Of a stretch of DNA of 5,085 nucleotides, positions 1 to 5,085 are shown piece by piece. The DNA lies in NCBI GenBank assembly GCA_937923225.1, contig CALAKR010000310.1, forward strand, positions 1 to 5,085, in the 5' to 3' direction. Positions within the stretch are counted from its first letter, which is position 1; every line of letters begins with the position of its first letter. The DNA is from an uncultured Aquabacterium sp. GTDB taxonomy: Bacteria; Pseudomonadota; Gammaproteobacteria; Burkholderiales; Burkholderiaceae_C. The notes below the pieces were generated by a model, which saw only the letters and a list, made by a program, of their open reading frames with translations, ran no database searches and was not told the DNA's origin. Both the position numbers and the translations under genes were made by a program.

Positions 1-1
1 C

Positions 2-391
2 AAGATCCTGGACACCTTCCGCCAGCGTGCGCGCCGGCGTGAACGGGCCCTGGAGGGGGATGCCTCGGCGAACGAGCCTGACATCCAGGGCCACTTTGAC
101 GACACCGGCCACTGGGCGCAAGAGACCAAGCCCGCAGAATGGGGCAATCCTGAGCACGCCCTGGCCTCGCGCCAGTTCTGGGTGGTGTTCGAGGCCTGCC
201 TGACCCGCTTGCCCGAGGTGCCGGCACGCGCCTTCATGATGCGTGAGCTGATGGGCCTGGAGACGGCGGACATCTGCGGCGAGCTGGGCATCACGGCCAA
301 CCACTGCGGTGTGCTGATGCACCGTGCGCGCCTGGGGCTGCGCGCCTGTCTGGGCGAGCGTTGGTTCGCCGGTGAAGGAGCCGCCGCATGA
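2..391 (+). CDS. ECF-like sigma-70 RNA polymerase sigma factor, C-terminal part (5' end outside window)
   Basis: The reading frame is open from base 2 to the TGA at 389-391, giving 129 visible residues; the N-terminus lies off the left edge. The first residues (KILDTFRQRARRRE) look like the end of sigma region 2. A Trp-containing acidic linker follows (about 20-50). Residues 57-122 form sigma region 4: a helix with FWVVFEACLTRLPEVPARAF, then a helix-turn-helix at about 88-112 (ADICGELGIT...HRARLGLR) that would read the -35 element. The long W-x-P linker and the ending recall the sigma subgroup once catalogued as TIGR02943, which is often followed by a small zf-HC2 gene, as here. The stop overlaps the next start by ATGA, so the two are probably translationally coupled. 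The role (directing RNA polymerase to a small stress regulon, held off by the downstream anti-sigma) is inferred from family and neighbour. Family assignment is strong; the regulon is unknown. Confidence 0.9.
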   Translation, partial: KILDTFRQRARRRERALEGDASANEPDIQGHFDDTGHWAQETKPAEWGNPEHALASRQFWVVFEACLTRLPEVPARAFMMRELMGLETADICGELGITANHCGVLMHRARLGLRACLGERWFAGEGAAA

Positions 392-615
392 AATGCATCG
401 ATGCCACCCGCCTGGCCTCCGAATCACAAGACCGTGAACTCGGCCTGGCCGAGCGCACCTCGCTGCAGATGCATCTGGTCATCTGCGCGGGTTGCCGGCG
501 TTTCAATGCGCAGTTGGGCGTGCTGCGTCAGGCCTTGCGCCGCGTGGACGCCTTGTCCGAGGACGGCCTGGCGCCAGAGCAACAAGACATCGACAAGGGC
601 GAACCGCCGCCTTGA
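388..615 (+). CDS. Small zf-HC2 zinc-finger anti-sigma factor
   Basis: This 75-residue protein has the ZAS/zf-HC2 signature: His29-x3-Cys33-x2-Cys36 (HLVICAGC), with Cys3 near the N-terminus as a likely fourth zinc ligand. In this family the zinc-bound helical fold clamps a cognate sigma factor, and it may release it on thiol oxidation or another signal. There is no hydrophobic stretch long enough to span a membrane, so this is a soluble cytoplasmic form; the tail after residue 50 is acidic and Pro-rich. The start is supported by GAAGGAG at 374-380, seven bases before the ATG, and by the 4-base overlap with the sigma gene, its presumed partner. Part of a 6-bp hairpin covers the stop codon. 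That it is an anti-sigma factor is inferred from the motif and the coupling; redox sensing is possible but not shown. Confidence 0.88.
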   Translation: MKCIDATRLASESQDRELGLAERTSLQMHLVICAGCRRFNAQLGVLRQALRRVDALSEDGLAPEQQDIDKGEPPP

Positions 616-621
616 GCGGCG
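605..621. terminator. Short GC hairpin between convergent sigma/anti-sigma and glcD genes
   Basis: CGCCGC (605-610) pairs with GCGGCG (616-621) across the 5-base loop CTTGA, which contains the anti-sigma stop codon. It lies within the 18-base convergent gap and the end of the anti-sigma gene. Neither strand has a T-run after the stem, so it is not a canonical intrinsic terminator. It could act as a weak bidirectional stop or an mRNA-end stabiliser. Low confidence in function; the inverted repeat itself is directly visible. Confidence 0.3.
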
Positions 622-633
622 TCCAAGGCGCGT

Positions 634-2115
634 TCAGAACCTGGGCAGATCCGCCAGCGCCCTGTCCAGGCTGGCCGTGCGGCGTACACCGCGAAGTTCG
701 CCGCAACGCGCCAGCATGGGCACCGTCTTGCCGGGGTTCAGCAGACCCTTGGGATCGAACGCCGCCTTGAAGGCCAGCATCTGTTCGCGCTCCTCGTCGC
801 TGAACTGCACACACATCGCGTCGAGCTTTTCGATGCCCACGCCGTGCTCGCCCGTGATCGTGCCGCCCAGGTCCACCGCCGTGCGCAGGATGTCGTTGCC
901 GAAAGCCTCGGCGCGCTGCAGCTGCCCCGTCTGGTTCGCATCGAACAGGATCAATGGGTGCAGATTGCCGTCGCCCGCGTGGAACACGTTCACGCAGCGC
1001 AGCCCGTGCGAGGCCTGCATCGCCTCGATGGCTTCAAGCATGGTGGCCAGCGCCTTGCGCGGGATCGATGCGTCCATGCACAGGTAATCCGCGCTGATGC
1101 GGCCCGTGGCCGGGAAGGCGTTCTTGCGCCCGCTCCAGAAGCGCAGGCGCTGGGCCTCGTCCTGGCTCAGGTCGCAGCGCGTGGCGCCGGCCTGGATCAG
1201 CACCTCGCGCAGGCGGGCGATCTCTTCTTCCACTTCCTCCGGTGTGCCATCGCTTTCCACCAGCAGGATGGCGGCGGCCTCCAGGTCGTACCCCGCCTTG
1301 ACGAAGTCTTCCACGGCCTGCGTCATCGGGCCGTCCATCATCTCCAGCCCGGCGGGGATCAGGCCGGCGCCGATGATGGCGGCCACCGCGTCACCGGCCT
1401 TGCGTACATCGTCGAAGCTGGCCAGCAGGCAGCGCGCCACCTGCGGCTTGGGCAACAGGCGCACCGTCACCTCGGTGACCACGCCCAGCAGCCCCTCGCT
1501 GCCGATGAAGGCGGCCAGCAGGTCCAGGCCCGGCGCGTCCATCGCTTCGCTGCCCAGGGCCACGGGCTCGCCCTCGACCGTGAAGCCGCGCACGCGCAGC
1601 ACGTTGTGCACCGTCAGGCCGTATTTCAGGCAATGCACGCCGCCGGCGTTCTCGGCCACGTTGCCCCCGATGGTGCAGGCGATCTGGCTGCTCGGATCCG
1701 GCGCGTAGTACAGCTTGTGTGGTGCAGCCGCCTCGCTGATGGCCAGGTTGCGCACGCCGCACTGCACGATGGCCGTGCGCGCCAGCGGATCGATGTGGAC
1801 CACCTTGTCCAGCCGGGCGAGCGACAGCGTCACGCCATCGGCATGGGGCAAGGCGCCGCCAGAGAGGCCCGTGCCCGCACCGCGCGCCACCACGGGCACG
1901 CCCAGCGCATGGCAGGCCTTGAGCACGGCCCCAACCTGTTCATGGGTTTCGGGCAAGGCCACCACCAGGGGGCGCTGCCGGTAGGCGCTCAGGCCATCGC
2001 ACTCGAACGGGGTGACGGCCTCGTCGTGCCACAGCAGGCTGCGGTCGGGCAGCACCTGTCGCAAGGCCGCCAGCACGTCCTTCTGGCGTTGTACTCGAAC
2101 CACGTTGATGTCCAT
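634..2115 (-). CDS. glcD: Glycolate oxidase FAD-binding subunit GlcD
   Basis: This 493-residue flavoprotein is close to the usual GlcD length (about 500). GlcD oxidises glycolate to glyoxylate, with electrons passing through GlcE and the Fe-S subunit GlcF towards the respiratory chain at the inner membrane. An FAD-binding type 4 (VAO/PCMH) domain occupies about residues 48-225, with the flavin-phosphate loop ARGAGTGLSGGALP (77-90), DPSSQIACTIGGNVAENAGG (140-159) and GSEGLLG (205-211). The C-terminal FAD-oxidase domain has RFWSGRKNAFP (325-335), HAGDGNLHP (379-387), GEHGVG (422-427) and FDPKGLLNPGK (453-463). The ATG at 2115 is the only plausible start: an in-frame stop lies about 50 bases upstream with no other good start between. 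No Shine-Dalgarno sequence precedes it. Oddly, glcE and glcF are not adjacent: the downstream neighbour is convergent. A D-lactate or D-2-hydroxyglutarate dehydrogenase of the same superfamily is the main alternative. Confidence 0.92.
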   Translation of the reverse strand: MDINVVRVQRQKDVLAALRQVLPDRSLLWHDEAVTPFECDGLSAYRQRPLVVALPETHEQVGAVLKACHALGVPVVARGAGTGLSGGALPHADGVTLSLARLDKVVHIDPLARTAIVQCGVRNLAISEAAAPHKLYYAPDPSSQIACTIGGNVAENAGGVHCLKYGLTVHNVLRVRGFTVEGEPVALGSEAMDAPGLDLLAAFIGSEGLLGVVTEVTVRLLPKPQVARCLLASFDDVRKAGDAVAAIIGAGLIPAGLEMMDGPMTQAVEDFVKAGYDLEAAAILLVESDGTPEEVEEEIARLREVLIQAGATRCDLSQDEAQRLRFWSGRKNAFPATGRISADYLCMDASIPRKALATMLEAIEAMQASHGLRCVNVFHAGDGNLHPLILFDANQTGQLQRAEAFGNDILRTAVDLGGTITGEHGVGIEKLDAMCVQFSDEEREQMLAFKAAFDPKGLLNPGKTVPMLARCGELRGVRRTASLDRALADLPRF

Positions 2116-2121
2116 GACGAC

Positions 2122-2127
2122 ACTGTA
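2122..2127 (-). promoter_or_regulatory. Candidate -10 element immediately upstream of glcD
   Basis: On the minus strand TACAGT (four of six matches to TATAAT) ends six bases before the glcD ATG. If used, transcription would start at or next to the A of the ATG, giving a leaderless message, which fits the lack of a Shine-Dalgarno sequence there. No convincing -35 hexamer sits at the usual spacing, so this is only a candidate. The alternative is that glcD is read through from the gene 68 bases upstream. Confidence 0.2.
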
Positions 2128-2183
2128 GCGGCATGGGGCGACCGGTGTGGTGGCCGGGTCACACGGGGATCACCGCAGGAAGC

Positions 2184-2636
2184 TCACAGCAGGGTAATGT
2201 CCTCGATGCGGCGCATCAGGGCGATGTCGGCCGCGTCGATCACCTGGGTGGCGCCCTGCTCGGGGAAGCGGTAGTGGCGGCCGGTGGCCGACGAGCGCAC
2301 GCTGAGCGAATGCGGGCCGTCGTAGCGCGCCAGGGCCTGACGCAGCACCGGGGTGGACGGCGTGCGCCCTGCGGACGCGGTGCGGGTGGGCGAGGCCGCC
2401 GCAGCCGAGAGCGGCGTGGGCGTGGCGGGCTGGTGAGCGCCGGGATCATTGGCGCTGTGCAGGCCTGCGAGGGGGCGCGACATCCAGCTCGTGGCTGCGG
2501 GCCGGGGCGTCACGAGGCCACCCGAAAAGGGCGGCGGTGGCGTCCAGCGCACCGCCCTGGACAGGCCGGGGGGCGATTCGTGCAGCGGATCCGTGAAGGG
2601 AATGGGCCGGCAGCGGGAAGATGAGCGAGCAATCAT
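2184..2636 (-). CDS. Small protein of unknown function with a conserved-looking C-terminal motif
   Basis: From the ATG at 2636 it is 150 residues. That start has GAGG seven bases upstream; an in-frame GTG at 2660 is also possible but would place the GAGG inside the gene. Codons for residues 1-51 are less G/C-biased at third positions (about 78% against about 91% later) and rich in Arg, Pro and Ser, so the true start may be the ATG at 2483 (MSRPLAGLHS), giving 99 residues. Residues 68-95 are Ala/Thr/Pro/Ser-rich, probably disordered. The C-terminal 55 residues look folded: ALARYDG, then VRSSATGRHYRF (113-124), then a short acidic helical end. This resembles, from memory, the V-R-G-x-x-T-G-R-x-Y-x-F motif of short bacterial and phage hypothetical proteins whose role I cannot name. 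No signal peptide, membrane segment or Cys cluster is seen. It lies 68 bases upstream of glcD on the same strand; function unknown. Confidence 0.6.
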   Translation of the reverse strand: MIARSSSRCRPIPFTDPLHESPPGLSRAVRWTPPPPFSGGLVTPRPAATSWMSRPLAGLHSANDPGAHQPATPTPLSAAAASPTRTASAGRTPSTPVLRQALARYDGPHSLSVRSSATGRHYRFPEQGATQVIDAADIALMRRIEDITLL

Positions 2637-2656
2637 GGCGCAACCTCGAAGGACAA

Positions 2657-2671
2657 GCACAACGGTTGCGC
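2657..2671. promoter_or_regulatory. Imperfect palindrome upstream of the small unknown gene (operator-like)
   Basis: GCACAAC (2657-2663), one central base, then GTTGCGC (2665-2671): six of seven positions are symmetrical. It sits about 20 bases upstream of the ATG at 2636, where a repressor or activator of the minus-strand gene could bind. The symmetry is directly visible; that it is an operator is inference. Confidence 0.25.
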
Positions 2672-2693
2672 AGTGTGGACAACTGCACAGTGT
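2667..2693. repeat. Pair of 10-base direct repeats, 17 bases apart
   Basis: TGCGCAGTGT (2667-2676) and TGCACAGTGT (2684-2693) match at nine of ten positions, start to start 17 bases. The segment between also gives a 5-bp inverted repeat, GCAGT (2670-2674) and ACTGC (2682-2686). The first copy overlaps the palindrome ending at 2671. Such spaced direct repeats can be activator or repressor sites. No regulator is identified. Confidence 0.3.
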
Positions 2694-2700
2694 TTGCCCA

Positions 2701-2730
2701 TCCCCATCGAGGGGCCCCCAAAAGGGGGTA
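2701..2730. repeat. G/C-block palindromic element downstream of phaM
   Basis: Two adjacent hairpins are possible: CCCC (2702-2705) with GGGG (2711-2714) over a 5-base loop, and CCCCC (2715-2719) with GGGGG (2724-2728) over an AAAA loop. GGGGCCCC (2711-2718) is itself a perfect palindrome, so the stems compete. It begins about 24 bases past the phaM stop and could end or protect the phaM transcript, although no T-run follows on the minus strand. From memory, similar C-block/A-or-T-loop/G-block spacers recur between genes in Comamonadaceae-type genomes; whether this is a dispersed repeat cannot be decided from one copy. Confidence 0.4.
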
Positions 2731-2753
2731 TCGCCTTGGCGGTTCGTGAAACC

Positions 2754-3482
2754 TCAGGGCTTCGGTGGGGCCTTGCGTGCGGTGGCGGGCTTAGCTGCCC
2801 GGGCCTTGCCACTGGGGTTGGGGCGCCGGCTGGCAGGTTTGGCGGAGGCGGGGGCAGGCGCCTCGGGGGGCGCAGGACGCGCCGTGGCCGACATCGCCTC
2901 CTGGCCGGCCTGTACCGCCTGGGAGGCCATGTTGGAGAACTGCTCGGTCAGGGTGCTCCACCACTGCATCGGGTTCACGCCCGGGGGCGGTGTGGGCGCA
3001 TCAGCGGCAGGGGCGTCCGAACCGTCGTCGGCACCGGCTGCGGCATCTTCGCCAGCTCCTGTCGGTGAAGCCTTGGCTGCAGGGGCGGCAGTCGGCGTTG
3101 GCGATGCGGGTGGCGTGGCTTGCGCCTGCAGCGACTCCCTCAAGGCATCGAGCGGCACCTTCATGCCCTGCAGCGTCTGCAAGGTCATGCGCTGCACTTC
3201 CAGCGTCTGGATGGTCATGCCGATCATGCGGGCGTTCTGCTCCAGCCAGAACTGCACGGTCTTGAGATCCTGGATGCGCTTGTCCAGCTCTTCCGGATCC
3301 AGCGTGGGCATGGTCCAGGCCGCACCCGTGCCGGCGGCGCTGCCGCCCAGGTGGGGCAGGGCGCTGGAGGCCGCCTTCATCCAATCCTGGAAGAAGCCCA
3401 GGCCGGCGGCGCTCAGCCCGGCGAAGGGGTTGTTGTCCGAGGCCTGGCCGGAGGGATCGGGGCTGGAGGGACGCGTGGGCAT
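2754..3482 (-). CDS. phaM: PhaM-family polyhydroxyalkanoate granule regulatory protein
   Basis: This 242-residue protein matches the plan of PhaM, which in Ralstonia eutropha binds and activates PHB synthase PhaC, sits on the granule surface and tethers granules to the nucleoid, aiding their partition at division. The N-terminus has PFAGLSAAGLGFFQDWM (19-35). The family core lies at about 60-118 (DPEELDKRIQDLKTVQFWLEQN, then IQTLEVQRMTLQTL), predicted to be helical or coiled coil. An Ala/Pro/Asp-rich linker (122-168) follows, then the conserved NPMQWWSTLTEQF (170-182). The tail from about 205 is Ala/Pro-rich with nine Lys/Arg residues after 214 and resembles the histone-H1-like DNA-binding tail known for PhaM. 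AGGAG six bases before the ATG supports the start. It is divergent from phoD across a 149-base spacer. A generic phasin is the alternative, but the core favours PhaM. Confidence 0.85.
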   Translation of the reverse strand: MPTRPSSPDPSGQASDNNPFAGLSAAGLGFFQDWMKAASSALPHLGGSAAGTGAAWTMPTLDPEELDKRIQDLKTVQFWLEQNARMIGMTIQTLEVQRMTLQTLQGMKVPLDALRESLQAQATPPASPTPTAAPAAKASPTGAGEDAAAGADDGSDAPAADAPTPPPGVNPMQWWSTLTEQFSNMASQAVQAGQEAMSATARPAPPEAPAPASAKPASRRPNPSGKARAAKPATARKAPPKP

Positions 3483-3514
3483 GGTGGACTCCTGTGGCGA
3501 TGCCTGGGTGAACA

Positions 3515-3537
3515 GGCCGCCACTGCTTGAGGCGGCC
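3515..3537. promoter_or_regulatory. 7-bp inverted repeat in the phaM 5' region
   Basis: GGCCGCC (3515-3521) and GGCGGCC (3531-3537) are perfect inverted copies separated by nine bases. The element lies 33-55 bases upstream of the phaM start in the phaM-phoD spacer. In phaM mRNA it would form a stable stem-loop before the ribosome binding site; as DNA it could be an operator. No regulator can be named. Confidence 0.3.
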
Positions 3538-3612
3538 CGTGAAGGGCTCGACCCATTGTGCCGCGAGATGCTGGGTCATGTCGCCCGTGGCGGATGGCCC
3601 GTCGATGCCCCG

Positions 3613-3618
3613 CATAAT
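3613..3618 (+). promoter_or_regulatory. Candidate -10 element of phoD
   Basis: CATAAT (five of six matches to TATAAT) is an A/T-rich spot in an otherwise G/C-rich spacer, 13 bases before the ATG at 3632. A start about seven bases downstream would leave a leader of under ten bases. No good -35 hexamer is seen at 16-18 bases upstream, which would fit an activator-dependent promoter (PhoB control is common for phoD genes), but I do not see a clear Pho box. Candidate only. Confidence 0.3.
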
Positions 3619-3631
3619 CGAGTGCTTGACC

Positions 3632-5085
3632 ATGCAACGCCGCGACTTTCTACGACTCAGCGGGCCCGTGGCCGCTGCGCTGGCCTGGCGCCAGCTGTTC
3701 GCCATCACCACCCCGATCCAGCCTGTGCTGGAGGGCTGGACCGAATCCGCCGATGTGTTCACCCTGGGGGTGGCCAGCGGCGAGCCCCTGCCTACCAGCG
3801 TGGTGATCTGGACACGCCTGGCGCCCAAGCCTCTGCAGCCCGATGGGGGCATGCCGCCCCAGCCCGTGCCCGTGCGCTGGGAGGTGGCGAACGATCCACG
3901 TTTCGCCCAGATCGTGCGCCAGGGCGAGGCCCTGGCCCTGCCGGGGCGCGCGCACAGCGTGCACGTGGAGGTGCAGGGCCTGGAGAGCGACCGCATCTAC
4001 CACTACCGCTTCATCGCGGCGGGGCAAGCCAGCTCGGTGGGGCGCACGCGCACCGCGCCCGATCCGGATGCCCGCGTGCAACGCCTGCGCCTGGCGCTGG
4101 GCTCCTGCCAGCATTACGAACAAGGCTACTTCACGGCCCACCGCGACATCGCGCGCAGCGATGTCGATGCCGTGGTTTTCGTGGGCGACTACATCTACGA
4201 GACGGACACCATCGCGAGGGGCCGCCTGCGGCGCCATGTGTCTGGCCTGATGGACGACCTCAGCCTGGACCGTTTCCGGGTGCACCACGCCAGCTACAAG
4301 CTCGATGCCGATCTGCGCGCCTGCCATGAGACCCACCCCTGGCTCCTGACCTGGGACGACCACGAGGTGCGCAACGACTACGACGGCGACCATGACAACT
4401 TCGGCATGAGCACGGAGGAGCTGCTCAAGGTGCGTACCGACGGTTACCGTGCCTACTTCGAGCACCTGCCCATCTCGCCGACGCGCGCACCGGTGGGTGC
4501 CAATGCGCAGATGCACACCCGCTACAGCTGGGGTCGGCTGGCCGACATCTGGTTGCTCGATACACGCCAGTACCGCAGCGAGCAGGCCTGCACCAGCTTT
4601 CCCAAATCCTTCTGGCGCGACAAGATGCTGTGGCATTGCGATGCCACGGCCGCGCCTGAGCGGACGATGCTGGGCCACGAGCAGGAGCAGTGGCTGGCGC
4701 GCTCACTGGCCACCAGCCGTGGTGCCTGGCGCATCATCGCGCAGAGCACGCAGATGACACCGGGCACCTTCAAGCCCCCGGGCGCCGAAGCCTTGCTCTA
4801 CAGCGATGGCTGGGATGCTTTCCCGGCCGCGCGCCAGCGCCTGATGACGGCCATTGCCCAGCCGCGTGTGCCCGATGTGGTCGTGCTCAGCGGTGATGTG
4901 CATCGCCACGTGGCCGGCAACCTGCGGCTCAACCCCAATGATCCACAAAGCGCCATCATCGCCAGCGAGTTCGCGACCTCGTCCATCAGCAGCAGTGCGC
5001 TCAGCGAGTTCCTGCATGGCTGGATGAAGGCGAGCAACCCCGATCTGCTCTACCTCCGCGGCGATGAGCGCGGTTATGCGCTCAT
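3632..5085 (+). CDS. phoD: PhoD-family alkaline phosphatase/phosphodiesterase, Tat-exported (3' end outside window)
   Basis: The frame stays open from the ATG at 3632 to the window edge, giving 484 residues. PhoD releases phosphate from phosphomono- and diesters outside the cytoplasm using Fe3+ and Ca2+. The N-terminus carries a twin-arginine signal (RRDFLRL, 3-9) and a short hydrophobic run. A PhoD N-terminal beta domain follows (about 43-142: FTLGVASGEP, SVVIWTRLAP). The metallophosphatase domain has GSCQH with Cys159, GDYIYE with Asp186 and Tyr189, WDDHEVRNDY with Asp242, Asp243, His244 and Asn248, LLDTRQYR (308-315) and SGDVHRH with Asp422 and His424. These match the Cys, Asp, Tyr, Asn, Asp and His ligands of Bacillus subtilis PhoD. 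The end (RGDERGYAL) resembles a late conserved segment, so perhaps 30-60 residues are missing. An in-frame ATG at 3605 would add nine residues before the Tat motif; I prefer 3632 because it puts the RR at residues 3-4, although its Shine-Dalgarno sequence is poor. Confidence 0.93.
   Translation, partial: MQRRDFLRLSGPVAAALAWRQLFAITTPIQPVLEGWTESADVFTLGVASGEPLPTSVVIWTRLAPKPLQPDGGMPPQPVPVRWEVANDPRFAQIVRQGEALALPGRAHSVHVEVQGLESDRIYHYRFIAAGQASSVGRTRTAPDPDARVQRLRLALGSCQHYEQGYFTAHRDIARSDVDAVVFVGDYIYETDTIARGRLRRHVSGLMDDLSLDRFRVHHASYKLDADLRACHETHPWLLTWDDHEVRNDYDGDHDNFGMSTEELLKVRTDGYRAYFEHLPISPTRAPVGANAQMHTRYSWGRLADIWLLDTRQYRSEQACTSFPKSFWRDKMLWHCDATAAPERTMLGHEQEQWLARSLATSRGAWRIIAQSTQMTPGTFKPPGAEALLYSDGWDAFPAARQRLMTAIAQPRVPDVVVLSGDVHRHVAGNLRLNPNDPQSAIIASEFATSSISSSALSEFLHGWMKASNPDLLYLRGDERGYAL

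Noticed and set aside
844..2274. Long plus-strand open frame (476 codons) opposite glcD
   Set aside because: It lies antisense to a well-supported GlcD; its protein is His/Gln/Ala/Arg-rich with no recognisable motif, typical of the stop-poor opposite strand of a GC-rich gene.
2674..2682. TTGTCCACA on the minus strand, resembling a relaxed DnaA box
   Set aside because: It is a single copy without other boxes, an AT-rich unwinding region or origin-linked genes, and overlaps the direct repeats. Chance is sufficient.
2621..2749. Possible 42-codon plus-strand peptide (MSEQSWRNLEGQ...)
   Set aside because: The amino-acid mix looks protein-like, but third positions are only about 60% G/C, unlike the neighbours; the GGGAAG abuts the ATG too closely to be a ribosome binding site, and the frame runs through the hairpin element.
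3555..3560. CACAAT on the minus strand as a possible -10 element for phaM
   Set aside because: It has only a partial match and no -35 hexamer at proper spacing; too weak to annotate.
2449..4329. Plus-strand open frame of 626 codons spanning phaM antisense and the start of phoD out of frame
   Set aside because: It overlaps phaM and phoD in wrong frames, crosses the divergent spacer, and has Ala/Gly/Arg/Pro-rich low-complexity content. It is a composition artefact.
3650..4678. Minus-strand open frame of 342 codons opposite phoD
   Set aside because: phoD on the plus strand carries every expected catalytic motif; the antisense translation has no domain signal.
1..5085. CRISPR arrays, tRNA or rRNA genes, insertion sequences, integrases, phage or plasmid genes
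   Set aside because: No regularly spaced repeats, tRNA-like arms, transposase or integrase motifs, or terminal inverted repeats were seen on either strand; composition is uniform through the coding regions.

Overview
The window is ordinary chromosomal sequence from a high-GC bacterium, most likely a betaproteobacterium of the order Burkholderiales (Comamonadaceae or Leptothrix/Roseateles-like). This rests on four things: strongly G/C-biased third codon positions, a PhaM-type polyhydroxybutyrate granule protein, a GlcD that reads like Burkholderiales GlcD, and a sigma factor with a separate zinc-finger anti-sigma gene of a kind common in that order. The placement comes from remembered family features, not a database search.

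Layout from left to right. (1) Bases 2-391, plus strand: the C-terminal part of an ECF-like sigma-70 factor, overlapping by ATGA the start of a 75-residue zf-HC2 anti-sigma gene (388-615). (2) Converging on this pair with an 18-base gap is a full-length glycolate oxidase subunit GlcD gene (634-2115, minus). No glcE or glcF lies beside it. (3) Upstream of glcD on the same strand is a small gene of unknown function (2184-2636; the true start may be 2483). (4) Bases 2637-2753 are intergenic and hold an imperfect palindrome, a pair of 10-base direct repeats and a G/C-block element able to form hairpins. (5) phaM (2754-3482, minus) encodes a granule regulator with a helical core and a basic Ala/Pro/Lys tail. 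(6) A 149-base divergent spacer separates it from phoD (3632 to beyond the window end, plus), a Tat-exported PhoD-type alkaline phosphatase/phosphodiesterase with all recognisable metal-ligand motifs.

Functionally there are three separate themes: an extracytoplasmic-style stress regulator pair, glycolate oxidation, and carbon-storage (PHB) plus phosphate-scavenging functions on the two sides of one divergent spacer. I see no CRISPR array, tRNA, rRNA, insertion sequence, phage gene or attachment site. I do not see a convincing new biological system; the findings are modest: an isolated glcD, candidate leaderless or near-leaderless starts, a structured intergenic region, and a conserved-looking small protein.
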